A stretch of 58,668 nt of DNA from Chara braunii. Its lineage: Eukaryota; Streptophyta; Charophyceae; Charales; Characeae. The stretch covers positions 2,258,052 to 2,316,719 of the forward strand of contig BFEA01000170.1 of the NCBI GenBank assembly GCA_003427395.1, given 5' to 3'. This document shows, piece after piece, positions 9,907-18,655 of this stretch. The position numbers and the translations under genes are program-made. A model generated the notes under the pieces. That model saw only the letters and a list, made by a program, of their open reading frames with translations. It was not told the DNA's origin and made no database searches. Every line of letters starts with the position of its first letter. Positions within the stretch are counted from its first letter, which is position 1.

Positions 9907-10034
9907 ATGGCTGATGGGACTCCCTTCCACGGCACAGATCGGGAAAGCCTGAGACACATACGGTTCCGAGAATCCTGGGAGTGGAAAAACGCCTGTCTTC
10001 TCGCAGAACCCCGCCCCAACCCTCCAAACTTCCC
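9907..10034 (+). pseudogene. ORF-L of element A LTR, 5' part (interrupted by element B)
   Basis: From ATG 9907 the frame reads MADGTPFHGTDRESLRH.., then is cut at 10034 by insertion of B. The rest continues at 25014 with TFRTENELICEWDIERAL, FAPYRLVLPF and, after a shift, WPQTPCSECQQ. It is homologous to the intact ORF-L in B's 5' LTR and in solo LTR C. Confidence 0.65.
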
Positions 10035-10451
10035 TGTGACGAACCAATTTCTATTCCGCGCGATCTTTTGCGTGACGACAATGAGGGGTCCTAAGATGGG
10101 AAGGTTGGGCCAATTACGGGAGATCGGGATCGACGGGAAAGTTGCATCAGTGTCCTCGCTTCTTCGTCCTTTTTCGTCGCCTCTTTTCGGATGGTTGGGT
10201 TCAGGGCTGGGCAAGTCTCGGGATGGTCGATTGAGTGGTTGGCGCGCCGACAGAGGCGCGATTAATAATGTTTGACGTCGCTTCTTTCTTGTTTTGTTGT
10301 CGGGTTCTTGGCGCGGTGATCACGCGGGAAGTTTTGCTTCTTTTTTAATTTGTTTTTCGAATCTTGTCGAGCCCTCGATGGCTCTCGAAATTTCGGACTT
10401 TCTTTTCGGGATTTGTGCTTTAATAAAGTTATTTTTGCATTTTTGCGTAAA

Positions 10452-10514
10452 TAGGAATTTAGGAATTTAGGAATTTAGGAATTTAGGAATTTAGGAATTT
10501 AGGAATTTAGGAAT
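10452..10514 (+). repeat. (TAGGAATT)n tandem repeat in LTR
   Basis: About eight copies of an 8-bp unit. The 3' LTR of the same element has about three or four (23005-23036, with substitutions), and solo LTR C about three (minus, 27814-27838). The array length therefore changed after insertion. Confidence 0.9.
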
Positions 10515-10827
10515 TCGGAATTTATTTTTGTCGTGCAGTGCTTTTTGCTCACGCGCTTCTTTTTGCGGCTGCGACGGAGCTCTAATTAGTCGGCGCCCTT
10601 AATCTTGCGTGTGACTGTAATTTTGGGCAGGTTTGAGCTTCGTCTTTCCCGCTCTCTCTCTTCTTTCCTGTGTCTAGTCGGCCCGCGGGCTGCATGATCG
10701 GATCGATGCGTGGAGAGTGGCTACGTCCCCCATGCCGCGATCTGGCCATACAGAAAGTAGGCACTCCCTCCCCTTCTCTCCTTCTAAGTCCATGCAAATT
10801 CCGTGTTCTTCGCACATGCATGCACAC

Positions 10828-10833
10828 TATAAA
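10828..10833 (+). promoter_or_regulatory. TATA box in element B 5' LTR
   Basis: TATAAA in CATGCACACTATAAATTT. It places the expected RNA start near 10860, giving a leader of about 1.75 kb that contains ORF-L before gag at 12613. Confidence 0.75.
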
Positions 10834-11097
10834 TTTCGGCTGCGCGATTAGATAACTCTCTTAAACAGTTGATGGAAGCTCGGGGTAGCGCGATCAGTGA
10901 GGGTCGGCTCACGACCAAACTAAGAGGTGAGTTGAAGTGGGAGTTGGGTGACCCGACGAGCTGGTGCCGAATGCGCGGGATTGATGCGTGAGGCTACGAC
11001 GGACTGTAGTGCGCGGGCGAACCCGACAGGTGTAGGAGGACTAAGCGGGGTGACAACTTCGTGGGTTGGTGCGTGACGACGGACTGTCCGCATCGGG

Positions 11098-11100
<3 letters not shown>

Positions 11101-11176
<76 letters not shown>
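11101..11176 (+). repeat. (AG)n microsatellite in element B 5' LTR
   Basis: 38 AG units in the transcribed leader. The 3' LTR carries only about nine at 23641-23658. Confidence 0.95.
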
Positions 11177-11178
<2 letters not shown>

Positions 11179-11833
11179 GAGATGGATGGACGCGGAGTTA
11201 TAATTTTCTTTTGTCTTTCACAATCTTGTATATAAGTTTTGATTGCAGCTCAGGCAATTCGCCCTCATTTTCTTTTGGCATCTTTGTCTCGATGTTGTCC
11301 CTCACATGAAGTCTCATTCGACCTTGATCCCTCCTCCCTTTTGTGTATATTGGAGGGACGAGCCCTGATGGAATGATGTGCTTGTCGTTTTTGCCTAATC
11401 ATCATCGTTATCTGCTGATATCATGATGAGAGTTTAATATTGTCGCGATGCCTGATGTGTGCGATGCCACTTTGCATGATCGGAAATGATTGTTTGCGGG
11501 ATTACAGAATGATTGTTGGGTGATTATCTGTGCCACTTGGAGATTTTGCATGTAGGATTGAACTCTCACTTTTTGCACAAGAATCAGCCAGCAGGCCCGT
11601 GCACGATCGAACACCCAATGTGCACACGTGTAAGCGCGATCTGATCAGCGCGGCCTACACATGCCCACACGTGGACGATTTGCGATCACTGACGAACTCG
11701 GCACCTCCAGTATCCGAATAAGTGTGAAATTTCCTTTTTATGAGGATTTGGGTCGATAGGAATTTCCGCCACCATACCCGGAAATTTCCTTGTCGATCGA
11801 AGCACGATCAGATACATGCGCTGGAATGACAAG

Positions 11834-12244
11834 ATGTCGTACATCGCGGACCAGGAGTACTTAGAGCACTGGGAGGAACAACGTCTCAGGCTGAGATATC
11901 TGGAATTTCCCTGTCTAACCGAGAACCGATTGTGCGCTAGGGACTTTCACCGTGCCATAACCAGCGACCTGAGGTGCCCCAACTACCCGACTACTTACAA
12001 CACACAATATTTCATATCCCCCGGCTTCGTCGCTATCGCTACCAATTTCCCTCCCTTCCACATCCTCCTCCCGTACCACCAACTCACGGTGGTTCCGTGG
12101 AATTCCATAGCCCCGTATTGGCCTCACACTCCGTGCAAAAATTGCCGACGACGCGGCAACCGCCGAGCCTCGGAAATTACGGAGCCTAACCATAACACGA
12201 GGCGACAACCGCCACATGTCCCCACCCAGAGGTGCGACTCATAG
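11834..12244 (+). CDS. ORF-L: 136-codon protein encoded inside the LTR (element B, 5' copy)
   Basis: The ATG at 11834 (MSYIADQEY) is chosen over one six codons upstream because it aligns with the start of the equally long ORF-L in solo LTR C. Conserved blocks are FPCLTENRLC, DFHRAITSD, YNTQYFISPGFV, TNFPPFHILLPYHQLTVVP, and WPHTPCKNCRRRGNRR near residue 105. It has two cysteine pairs (CLTENRLC and CKNC) that could bind zinc; its C-terminus is basic. No known family was recognised. It lies downstream of the LTR TATA box and upstream of gag, so it could be the first cistron of the genomic RNA. It could also be non-translated and conserved only because copies are related. Confidence 0.65.
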   Translation: MSYIADQEYLEHWEEQRLRLRYLEFPCLTENRLCARDFHRAITSDLRCPNYPTTYNTQYFISPGFVAIATNFPPFHILLPYHQLTVVPWNSIAPYWPHTPCKNCRRRGNRRASEITEPNHNTRRQPPHVPTQRCDS

Positions 12245-12546
12245 AAATCGCAACCCGTACGGACGGACCTCTCCCGAACGGCCGCCACTAAAACAGGTGG
12301 ATCGGACGACCCAGGATGCACCGCGCATGTCATTTGCCTTATGCTGCACGATATCGACCGCCATCAGACCGAAAGTAACCCGTCCCTTAGCCTTATTGCA
12401 CCTATGCCCCTGAACCCCTGTCACAGGAGATCTCAGTTCTGACCTGGGACTCCACCCCCACTTTCCCCAAAATCCTTGGCACACCCCTTTTCGCACTTCC
12501 AGGCCCACATCCCACTCTGATCAGGAAGTCGCGTCGGGCGTGAGGT

Positions 12547-12559
12547 TGGTATCGGAGCC
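12547..12559 (+). promoter_or_regulatory. Primer-binding site, initiator tRNA-Met type
   Basis: TGGTATCGGAGCC matches the usual plant iMet PBS (TGGTATCAGAGCC) at 12 of 13 positions and lies immediately after the 5' LTR. It primes minus-strand DNA synthesis. Confidence 0.85.
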
Positions 12560-12612
12560 GACACGTGGCGGGACTATAGTATTCATAGGGCGATAACTAA
12601 GATCGAAGCGAA

Positions 12613-13908
12613 ATGGCTAACAGAGGGCGACCTCGACCCCGGAACGAACATCGACTCGACTCCGTCGTTACAAGAAGCCGTTCTGCGGCTCGACGGGCGG
12701 CTAACAGGAACGCTAATCAACAGAACCCGAACCCACAACAGAACCCCAATCAGCAGCTAAATCCTAATCAACCCGCACCACGAGCACGGGCACCTATGGC
12801 CCCACCCGATCTCCATCTATTTGATCCCGCTCACCACATTGTTGGAGCATGGCTGGCCACGCTCCGAGCTCAGCAGTACGATGACAATGAGGCACAGGTA
12901 AACATTCCCGCTCGGTTAGGGGGAGACGCTCATCATTGGTTCAGCACCTATGTATGGGTTGATCTCCCGACATTCGAGCGAGACTTTCTGAACCGATTCG
13001 ATTATATCCACCCGGAACAGGCCCTCTTTATGATTAAAGATCGAGTCAAAAAACCCCTCAAGTCTGTCATTAAGTATCGAAATCGATTTTACCGAATGTT
13101 TGTAAGAACCGAATGAGGCGAACAGGTGGGTAGAGATTTGTTTATTGATGGGCTTCGCAGCAGAGCGATGAGGGAGAAACTGCGAAACAGTTATCACCCA
13201 TCAATCACACGCTGCAACAAATCATGGCGGCCGCAGAAGAGATGGAACGAAAATTCGTCGCAAGTTTCCTAGAAGGAGAAGATTATCCTAGGGAAGGAGA
13301 CTCGTCCGAACTGGCGAGAGCTAAAGCCGAGCTGGCTGCGCTACAAAATAAGTTCGAAAGCATGGGATTTGTATCTAGCCCTGTCACCTATCTGGAACAG
13401 ATTAGCCCCAAACGACCAGCCTCGAGTGTGATTACGGGCATGACGGTTCCCGTGATGACGACACCCCCACCTACAATCGAAAGTCCCGCATGACCGAATG
13501 AAATCAACCGCCTTATTGGAACTGGTCAATCTGATCAAGGAAAGCAAAAAGGAACAACGGGAACACCATGCTCGAATAGAGGCGATGATGAGGTCGATGC
13601 GACCAATTGCAGTACGTGCCGCCCCGATTCAACACGGACTGGCACCAGCACCCGCTCTTGGAGGGGCTGCTGGTAACTTGAACTTCTGTTACACGTGTCA
13701 CCAACCTGGGCATATAGCCTGGGACTGCCCTCATCGACCCCCTCAACCACGGATCGGAGCCACGCCGGTAGCAGCAGCCCCGATCGCTAATGGAGCCGGA
13801 CGAGTAAGAGCATTGATGGAAGAAACGGAAGGAGGAGGAAGCACACTAGCTACGACGGAAGAAGTCGCTGAACTCATTCCGTTGGATCAATACGTAACGC
13901 TTGGTTAA
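12613..13908 (+). pseudogene. gag: Element B gag (capsid and nucleocapsid), broken
   Basis: Starts at ATG 12613 with an Arg/Asn/Gln-rich N-terminus. A retrotransposon-gag capsid domain follows (GAWLATLRAQQYDD, HHWFSTYV, FERDFLNRFDY, VIKYRNRFYRMF). Frame 13498-13908 carries a CCHC knuckle, C-x2-C-x4-H-x4-C (CYTCHQPGHIAWDCP, 13687-13728), which packages RNA. Lesions are TGA at 13114, a one-base shift near 13200 (HTLQQIMAAAEEM resumes in another frame), and TGA at 13491. It ends with ELIPLDQYVTLG and TAA 13906. In A the same codon is TAC, so the TAA may be a mutation and not a regulated gag/pol stop. Confidence 0.88.
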
Positions 13909-14242
13909 CCGAGATTGGGCATGATTGGAACAATCAGACCCGCCCCGGAACAAAGGGAAGTGGCGGAGTGGCAACCTTCTCCATGAGAAATGGAGTCGGA
14001 AGGACCCACCTTCCTCACCGGGGAAATCGACGTCTTAAACATCGTACGGACATTAGACCATCGGATTCCTCTTCCGATCGGTCATCTACTCTCGATATCA
14101 GAACAAGCCAATGAGCGCATGCTGCAACATTGCAAGGCAAACCGGAAGCGGTTCGCCCTCGCTCGAACAGCAAACACAAAAGCCAAAAACCCGCCACCAG
14201 AGGAACACGCTGCTGGTACTTCGGACCCCATACGTTTGGGAC
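13909..14242 (+). pseudogene. Element B protease N-terminal region, cut by an insertion
   Basis: Same frame as the gag tail. It reads RLGMIGTIRPA.., a TGA at 13984-13986, then EMESEGPTFLTGEIDVLNIVR and ERMLQHCKANRKRF, all matching element A 480-830. It is interrupted at 14242 by the 9-bp-TSD element; protease resumes at 16008. Confidence 0.8.
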
Positions 14243-14686
14243 CTATATGACACCCGCGGCATGGGCCGCGGGCATTTCGGCCGCCGCGGCCGCGGCCAAT
14301 GAGGCCCAGTCCACGGCCCGGTTTTTCAATATTCGTTTTCTCCCTCTAAAAATAAGTAAAATATATATATATATATGGGGGTGTAGGGCTTGAAAAACCC
14401 TACACTCCTATTTTATTTTTTTTTGGAAACTGACTTTGTTTAAGATTTTTTAAAAATCAAAAACAAAAATCGATTTAAAAAAAAAAAAAAAAAAAAAAAA
14501 GCAGGAATTTTTTCTTGCCATTTTTTATCATGAGATATATGGTCCCTGAGTACACCTGTATTTTTTTTTAAATTGGATTTTTGTTTTTTGCAGGGAAATG
14601 AGGTGTTTTAAAAAAATAAAGATGCAAAATTTTAAAAGAAATTAAAAAAAAAAAGGTTTGATTGATTGATTGATTGATTGATTGGA

Positions 14687-14772
<86 letters not shown>

Positions 14773-14975
14773 TTTCTGTACGCGTGTGTGTGTGCTGTGT
14801 GTGTGTGTGTGTGTGTGGGCGTGAAGGAGCGTGCGCACGCGCGCGCACGCAAGAGAGAGAGACAGAGAGAGAGAGAGAGAGGTGTGTGCGTGTGTGAGTG
14901 TGTGTGTGTGCGTGTGTGTGTGTGTGTGTGTACGTGTGTGCGTGTGTGTGTGTCTGTGCGTGCATGTGTGTGTGA

Positions 14976-15013
<38 letters not shown>

Positions 15014-15998
15014 NNNNNNNNNNNNNNNNNNNNNNNNNNNNNNNNNNNNNNNNNNNNNNNNNNNNNNNNNNNNNNNNNNNNNNNNNNNNNNNNNNNNNNN
15101 NNNNNNNNNNNNNNNNNNNNNNNNNNNNNNNNNNNNNNNNNNNNNNNNNNNNNNNNNNNNNNNNNNNNNNNNNNNNNNNNNNNNNNNNNNNNNNNNNNNN
15201 NNNNNNNNNNNNNNNNNNNNNNNNNNNNNNNNNNNNNNNNNNNNNNNNNNNNNNNNNNNNNNNNNNNNNNNNNNNNNNNNNNNNNNNNNNNNNNNNNNNN
15301 NNNNNNNNNNNNNNNNNNNNNNNNNNNNNNNNNNNNNNNNNNNNNNNNNNNNNNNNNNNNNNNNNNNNNNNNNNNNNNNNNNNNNNNNNNNNNNNNNNNN
15401 NNNNNNNNNNNNNNNNNNNNNNNNNNNNNNNNNNNNNNNNNNNNNNNNNNNNNNNNNNNNNNNNNNNNNNNNNNNNNNNNNNNNNNNNNNNNNNNNNNNN
15501 NNNNNNNNNNNNNNNNNNNNNNNNNNNNNNNNNNNNNNNNNNNNNNNNNNNNNNNNNNNNNNNNNNNNNNNNNNNNNNNNNNNNNNNNNNNNNNNNNNNN
15601 NNNNNNNNNNNNNNNNNNNNNNNNNNNNNNNNNNNNNNNNNNNNNNNNNNNNNNNNNNNNNNNNNNNNNNNNNNNNNNNNNNNNNNNNNNNNNNNNNNNN
15701 NNNNNNNNNNNNNNNNNNNNNNNNNNNNNNNNNNNNNNNNNNNNNNNNNNNNNNNNNNNNNNNNNNNNNNNNNNNNNNNNNNNNNNNNNCCCCCCCCAAA
15801 TTTTCGATTTTTTTTTTTTTTTTTTTTGTGCATAGGCCTGCAGCGGCCGACGTGCGCAGGCCTACGGCGCGCGCGGCTTTTAAGAGCGCGCGCCCGCTTG
15901 CGCGTGGCGCGGCCGCGCGCGGACTCGGCCGAGGGCCTGCGGCCTCGGATCCTGGCCGCGGACTCTGATCCTGCGGCCGCGACCTAGGTTGCCACGTA
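14243..15998. mobile_element. Insertion with 9-bp target duplication (Mutator-like?), filled with simple repeats and a gap
   Basis: GTTTGGGAC is duplicated at 14234-14242 and 15999-16007. Removing the insert and one copy restores alignment to element A's protease. The ends are weak inverted repeats (TATATGACACCCGCGGC on the left, against TACGTGGCAACCTAGGTCGC from the right), both leading into GCGGCCGC-rich DNA. Nine-bp duplications are typical of Mutator-like elements. The interior has an (AT)n next to a GTGTAGGGC hairpin (14380-14410), an A-run, (GATT)n, (GT)n, (GA)n and the N gap. No transposase was seen. Confidence 0.7.
15014..15789. other. Assembly gap (776 N)
   Basis: An N-run directly following (GT)n. 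Frames that span it are artefacts. Confidence 1.
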
Positions 15999-16007
15999 GT
16001 TTGGGAC

Positions 16008-16540
16008 TAATCTAGAAAAATGATCACTTCCTACGGATCAAAGCGATCCCATGGAAATTCGCAAAATGTGATATCGAAGTATGTGGAGTCCCGTACAACG
16101 CCATTATCGATTCTGGGGCCGCTGTCTTAACTATCTCACTACGAGTAGTCGAAAGAGCGAGAAGAAAGAAAGATTGGATTATGCTTGCGGAGAAGGATCA
16201 GCTAGTCTCAGCAGGTGAGGAAAAGATGAAAACAGTGGGACGAATGACCAATGTTGCTTTTCGACTGGGTAAGGTGCACGCTCTGGGGGATGTCGTAGTA
16301 TTAGATGTCAGCACTTATGATGTTTTTTTGGGTTTACCTGCTCTTATGGCTCTGCGAGCCAACTTGGACTTTGAAAGACGATCGATTATCCTCCGAAACA
16401 CGGGAGGAAAACCCTACGTCATACCTATGAGGCTGACCCTTCGTACTTTTGTTAATATAGCCCCACAAGTTTCTCAGGTGATGGCGAGAACTCTCCGTGT
16501 GATCACGTGGGAAAACTACGCGACGATGAGCAATCGTTGA
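16008..16540 (+). pseudogene. Element B aspartic protease core
   Basis: Resumes with a TAG inside the junction, then DHFLRIKAIPWKF and AIIDSGAAVLTIS with the catalytic Asp-Ser-Gly at 16109-16117. The flap and second half are VFLGLPALMAL and FERRSIIL, ending MRLTLRT. It cleaves the Gag-Pol precursor in related elements. The core is complete, but the N-terminal part is displaced 1.8 kb upstream and the frame is shifted near the end into the connector. Confidence 0.82.
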
Positions 16541-17178
16541 AGGATGTGGACAGTAGTGACGAGGATTATGCGGCAATTCTGGAGCTGGCGCGACAGCGCA
16601 TCTGTTACCCTGCACAACGAACGAACGCAAAACCTCTGAACCTGACTGATCGAAACTTGCAGAGGACGCGGGCAATGATTCTGGGTGAACCTCTCGTACA
16701 GATATTGAGGATGGTCGATTCTTTGGAACCCCCTCGAACCTTGTACGAAGGTATTTCCCCTCTCCTTGCGTGATATAACGACAAGAGACACTTCTGCGAC
16801 ATCACGAGCCTCCCGCGATCTCTTTTGCCACCTGCAAAAGAGATACGATTGTTACGCTTAGGGGCGGAGGCCAATTCTTTGGAACCCCCTGAGCGCCTGG
16901 AAACCGGACTCGGGATCAAAATCGCAACGAAACCCGTGCCATGGAAGGATATTCGCGACGGAGTAACCCCGGAGGAACACGTGGCCATTCAAGAGCAGGA
17001 CGCACAAATGATGGCCACGATATTCTCTTGGCGGTTGGATAACTCATTTATCTCCACACCCCCGCTTGAAACCACTAAGCAGGTAAGTACGAAACAAATC
17101 GATGTGCAGATATGGAACCAGTCGTATGAACTGCACGTACCACACTATGTACCTGATACTCAGGAGCGGTTAGCGTGA
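16507..17178 (+). pseudogene. Element B protease-RT connector
   Basis: Matches element A 1200-1880 (MILGEPLVQI, PPRTLYEG, DGVTPEEHVAI, IFSWRLDNSFI). It is interrupted by TGA 16771-16773, where A has an arginine codon, and shifts into the RT frame at 17175. No catalytic motif. Confidence 0.72.
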
Positions 17179-17867
17179 CAGACACAGACATTGGACTATC
17201 ACTGGTCATACAACACGAGATTCAAACCGGAAACCATTCCCCGATCCACTGTAAACCTTACAGATATTCTCTAGTGAAGCGGAAAATGGCACTTCAGCGG
17301 ATTCGGGAGTTCGAAGCTAATGGATGGATCGAGCCCGCCACTGGACCATGGTCATTCCCGGTAGTATTAGTGCCAAAGAAAAATGGGTCGATTCGCATTT
17401 GCATCGATTATCGGAAGTTGAATGATATCACGATTAAAGATGTGTATCCCCTCCCCCGGATTGATGATTTGCTGGATGCGATTGGGTGTGCTAATTATTT
17501 TAGTAAATTTGATATTTGTCACGGCTTCCATCACATTCTGGTTAAGGAGGAAGATCGACCGAAAACGGCCTTCGTATTGTTTGAGGGCACATGGCAGTGG
17601 GTCCGGTGCCCGATGGGGATTTGCAATGTACCTGCCACGTTTCAGCGAGCTATGAATGTGACGTTTCATAACTTCGTCAACAGGACACGGCTGACTCAAG
17701 GAATTATCAATTTATGTGTCATCGTGTACATGAACGACATCTTAGTCTACTCGGAAACCTATCACGGGCACGCACAGCATATCGAGTGGACACTGTGAGC
17801 TCTGAGAGACGCTGGGTTCAAGATCGCGCTCGAGAAGAGCGAGTTTTTCCCGTTAGAGATCTCGTTC
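17175..17867 (+). pseudogene. Element B reverse transcriptase, active site mutated
   Basis: Ty3-type RT with LVPKKNGSIRICIDYRKLN, YPLPRIDDLLDAIG, SKFDICHGFHHI (first catalytic Asp) and RCPMGICNVPATFQRAM. The YMDD box reads YMNDILVYS, so one of the two catalytic aspartates is asparagine, and a TGA follows at 17796-17798. Either lesion alone would inactivate the enzyme. The thumb region continues in another frame (EKSEFFPLEISFLGYMV). Confidence 0.88.
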
Positions 17868-18655
17868 TTGGGCTACATGGTGACGCGGGGAGGACTGCGG
17901 CCAGATTCGAGAAAGGTCGCGGCGGTGAAGGATGCCCCCGTTCCCACATCGCTAACGCAGGTTCGAGCTTTTCTGGGACTGGCGTCGTACTATCGACGTT
18001 TCATCAAGGGGTTCGCCGCAATTGCGCGGCCCCTAACGAACTTGTTACGAAAGGACCAGCCTCTCAGTTGGGACGCCGAGTGCGAACAGGCCTTCGCCAC
18101 CCTCAAGAACGCCCTGGCCACAACACCTATTTTGATCCGGCCGGACCCTACGAAGCAGTTTATTCTCATTACAGACTGGCAACTGGAGGCGATTTCCGCT
18201 ATCCTGGCGCAGAAGGGGAACGACGGTCGTGAACACGTCATCAAATATCCATCACGCACGGTGCCAGACGAGCGGAGGAACGATTCGGCCCCGCAAGGCG
18301 AACGTTACGCCGTGGTCTGGGGGATCCAGCCCTTCCATCCGAACCTCTATGGACAGAAGTTTCTTCTTGTGACTGATCACGAACCACTATTGGCTCTCAA
18401 AAGGCTCACTAATTATACGGGCATGATTGGGCGTTGGGCGGTGCGCCTACAGGGGTACGATTTCGACATCATCCATCGGAAGATGAAGAGGCACGGGACG
18501 CCGATGGGTTGACACGTCTGCATCGACCTGCTAAGGTACCTAAAGGCGAAGAAATCATTCCATGGAAGGAACCGAAATCGACAAACGGACCCAAGTACGG
18601 ACAAGTGGCAGTCCTTCCACGTGGCAAGAAGCAGACAAGTGGCAATGGGGAACGG
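17868..18655 (+). pseudogene. Element B RT connection and RNase H
   Basis: Frame 17868-18514 covers RRFIKGFAAIARPL, FILITDWQLEAISAILAQ, GERYAVVWGIQPFH, LLVTDHEPLLAL, and GRWAVRLQGYDFDIIHRK. This is a standard Ty3 RNase H except TDW for TDxS. A one-base shift follows and the conserved DADGLTRLHRPAK segment continues from about 18500. This frame ends at TAA in GGAGGTAATC (18651-18660). A pyrimidine-rich stretch follows before the PHD finger, so a frameshift or an intron at this junction is possible. Confidence 0.85.

Larger units (their letters stand above)
269..10034 (+). mobile_element. Element A: old Ty3/gypsy-type retrotransposon, 5'-truncated; internal region and proximal part of its 3' LTR
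   Basis: Order on the plus strand is gag remnant, protease, linker, RT, RNase H, integrase, ORF-X, ORF-Y, ORF-Z, then a 3' LTR starting TGTGACGAAC at 7797. All parts align with element B by translated sequence but with heavy divergence, so A and B are different families of one lineage and not recent duplicates. There is no 5' LTR; the copy begins at the gag zinc knuckle. Stops, frameshifts, a deletion in protease and two template-switch-like rearrangements make it dead. The LTR is interrupted at 10034 by element B and resumes at 25014. Confidence 0.85.
7797..10034 (+). repeat. Element A 3' LTR, proximal part
   Basis: Starts TGTGACGAAC. It shares landmarks in order with B's LTR: a GCGCGATAAATAAC-like segment, TATA box (8534), purine-rich GAGTTGGGCGACCCG block, (GA)n, and the start of ORF-L. 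Much more diverged than B's two LTRs are from each other. Ends where B inserts. Confidence 0.8.
10035..12546 (+). repeat. Element B 5' LTR
   Basis: Nearly collinear with 22588-25013. It begins TGTGACGAACC. It ends ..GTGAGGT directly against the PBS and lacks the GGGYGTCACA end seen in the 3' LTR and the solo LTRs. It contains the 8-bp tandem repeat, TATA box, (GA)n and ORF-L. Confidence 0.9.

Noticed and set aside
13906-13908. Gag/pol separated by a regulated stop codon
   Set aside because: Element A has TAC at this codon, so the TAA in B is more likely a mutation.
14568-15987. Very long frames (330-420 codons) on both strands
   Set aside because: They consist mainly of the N gap and (GT)n/(GA)n repeats; not genes.
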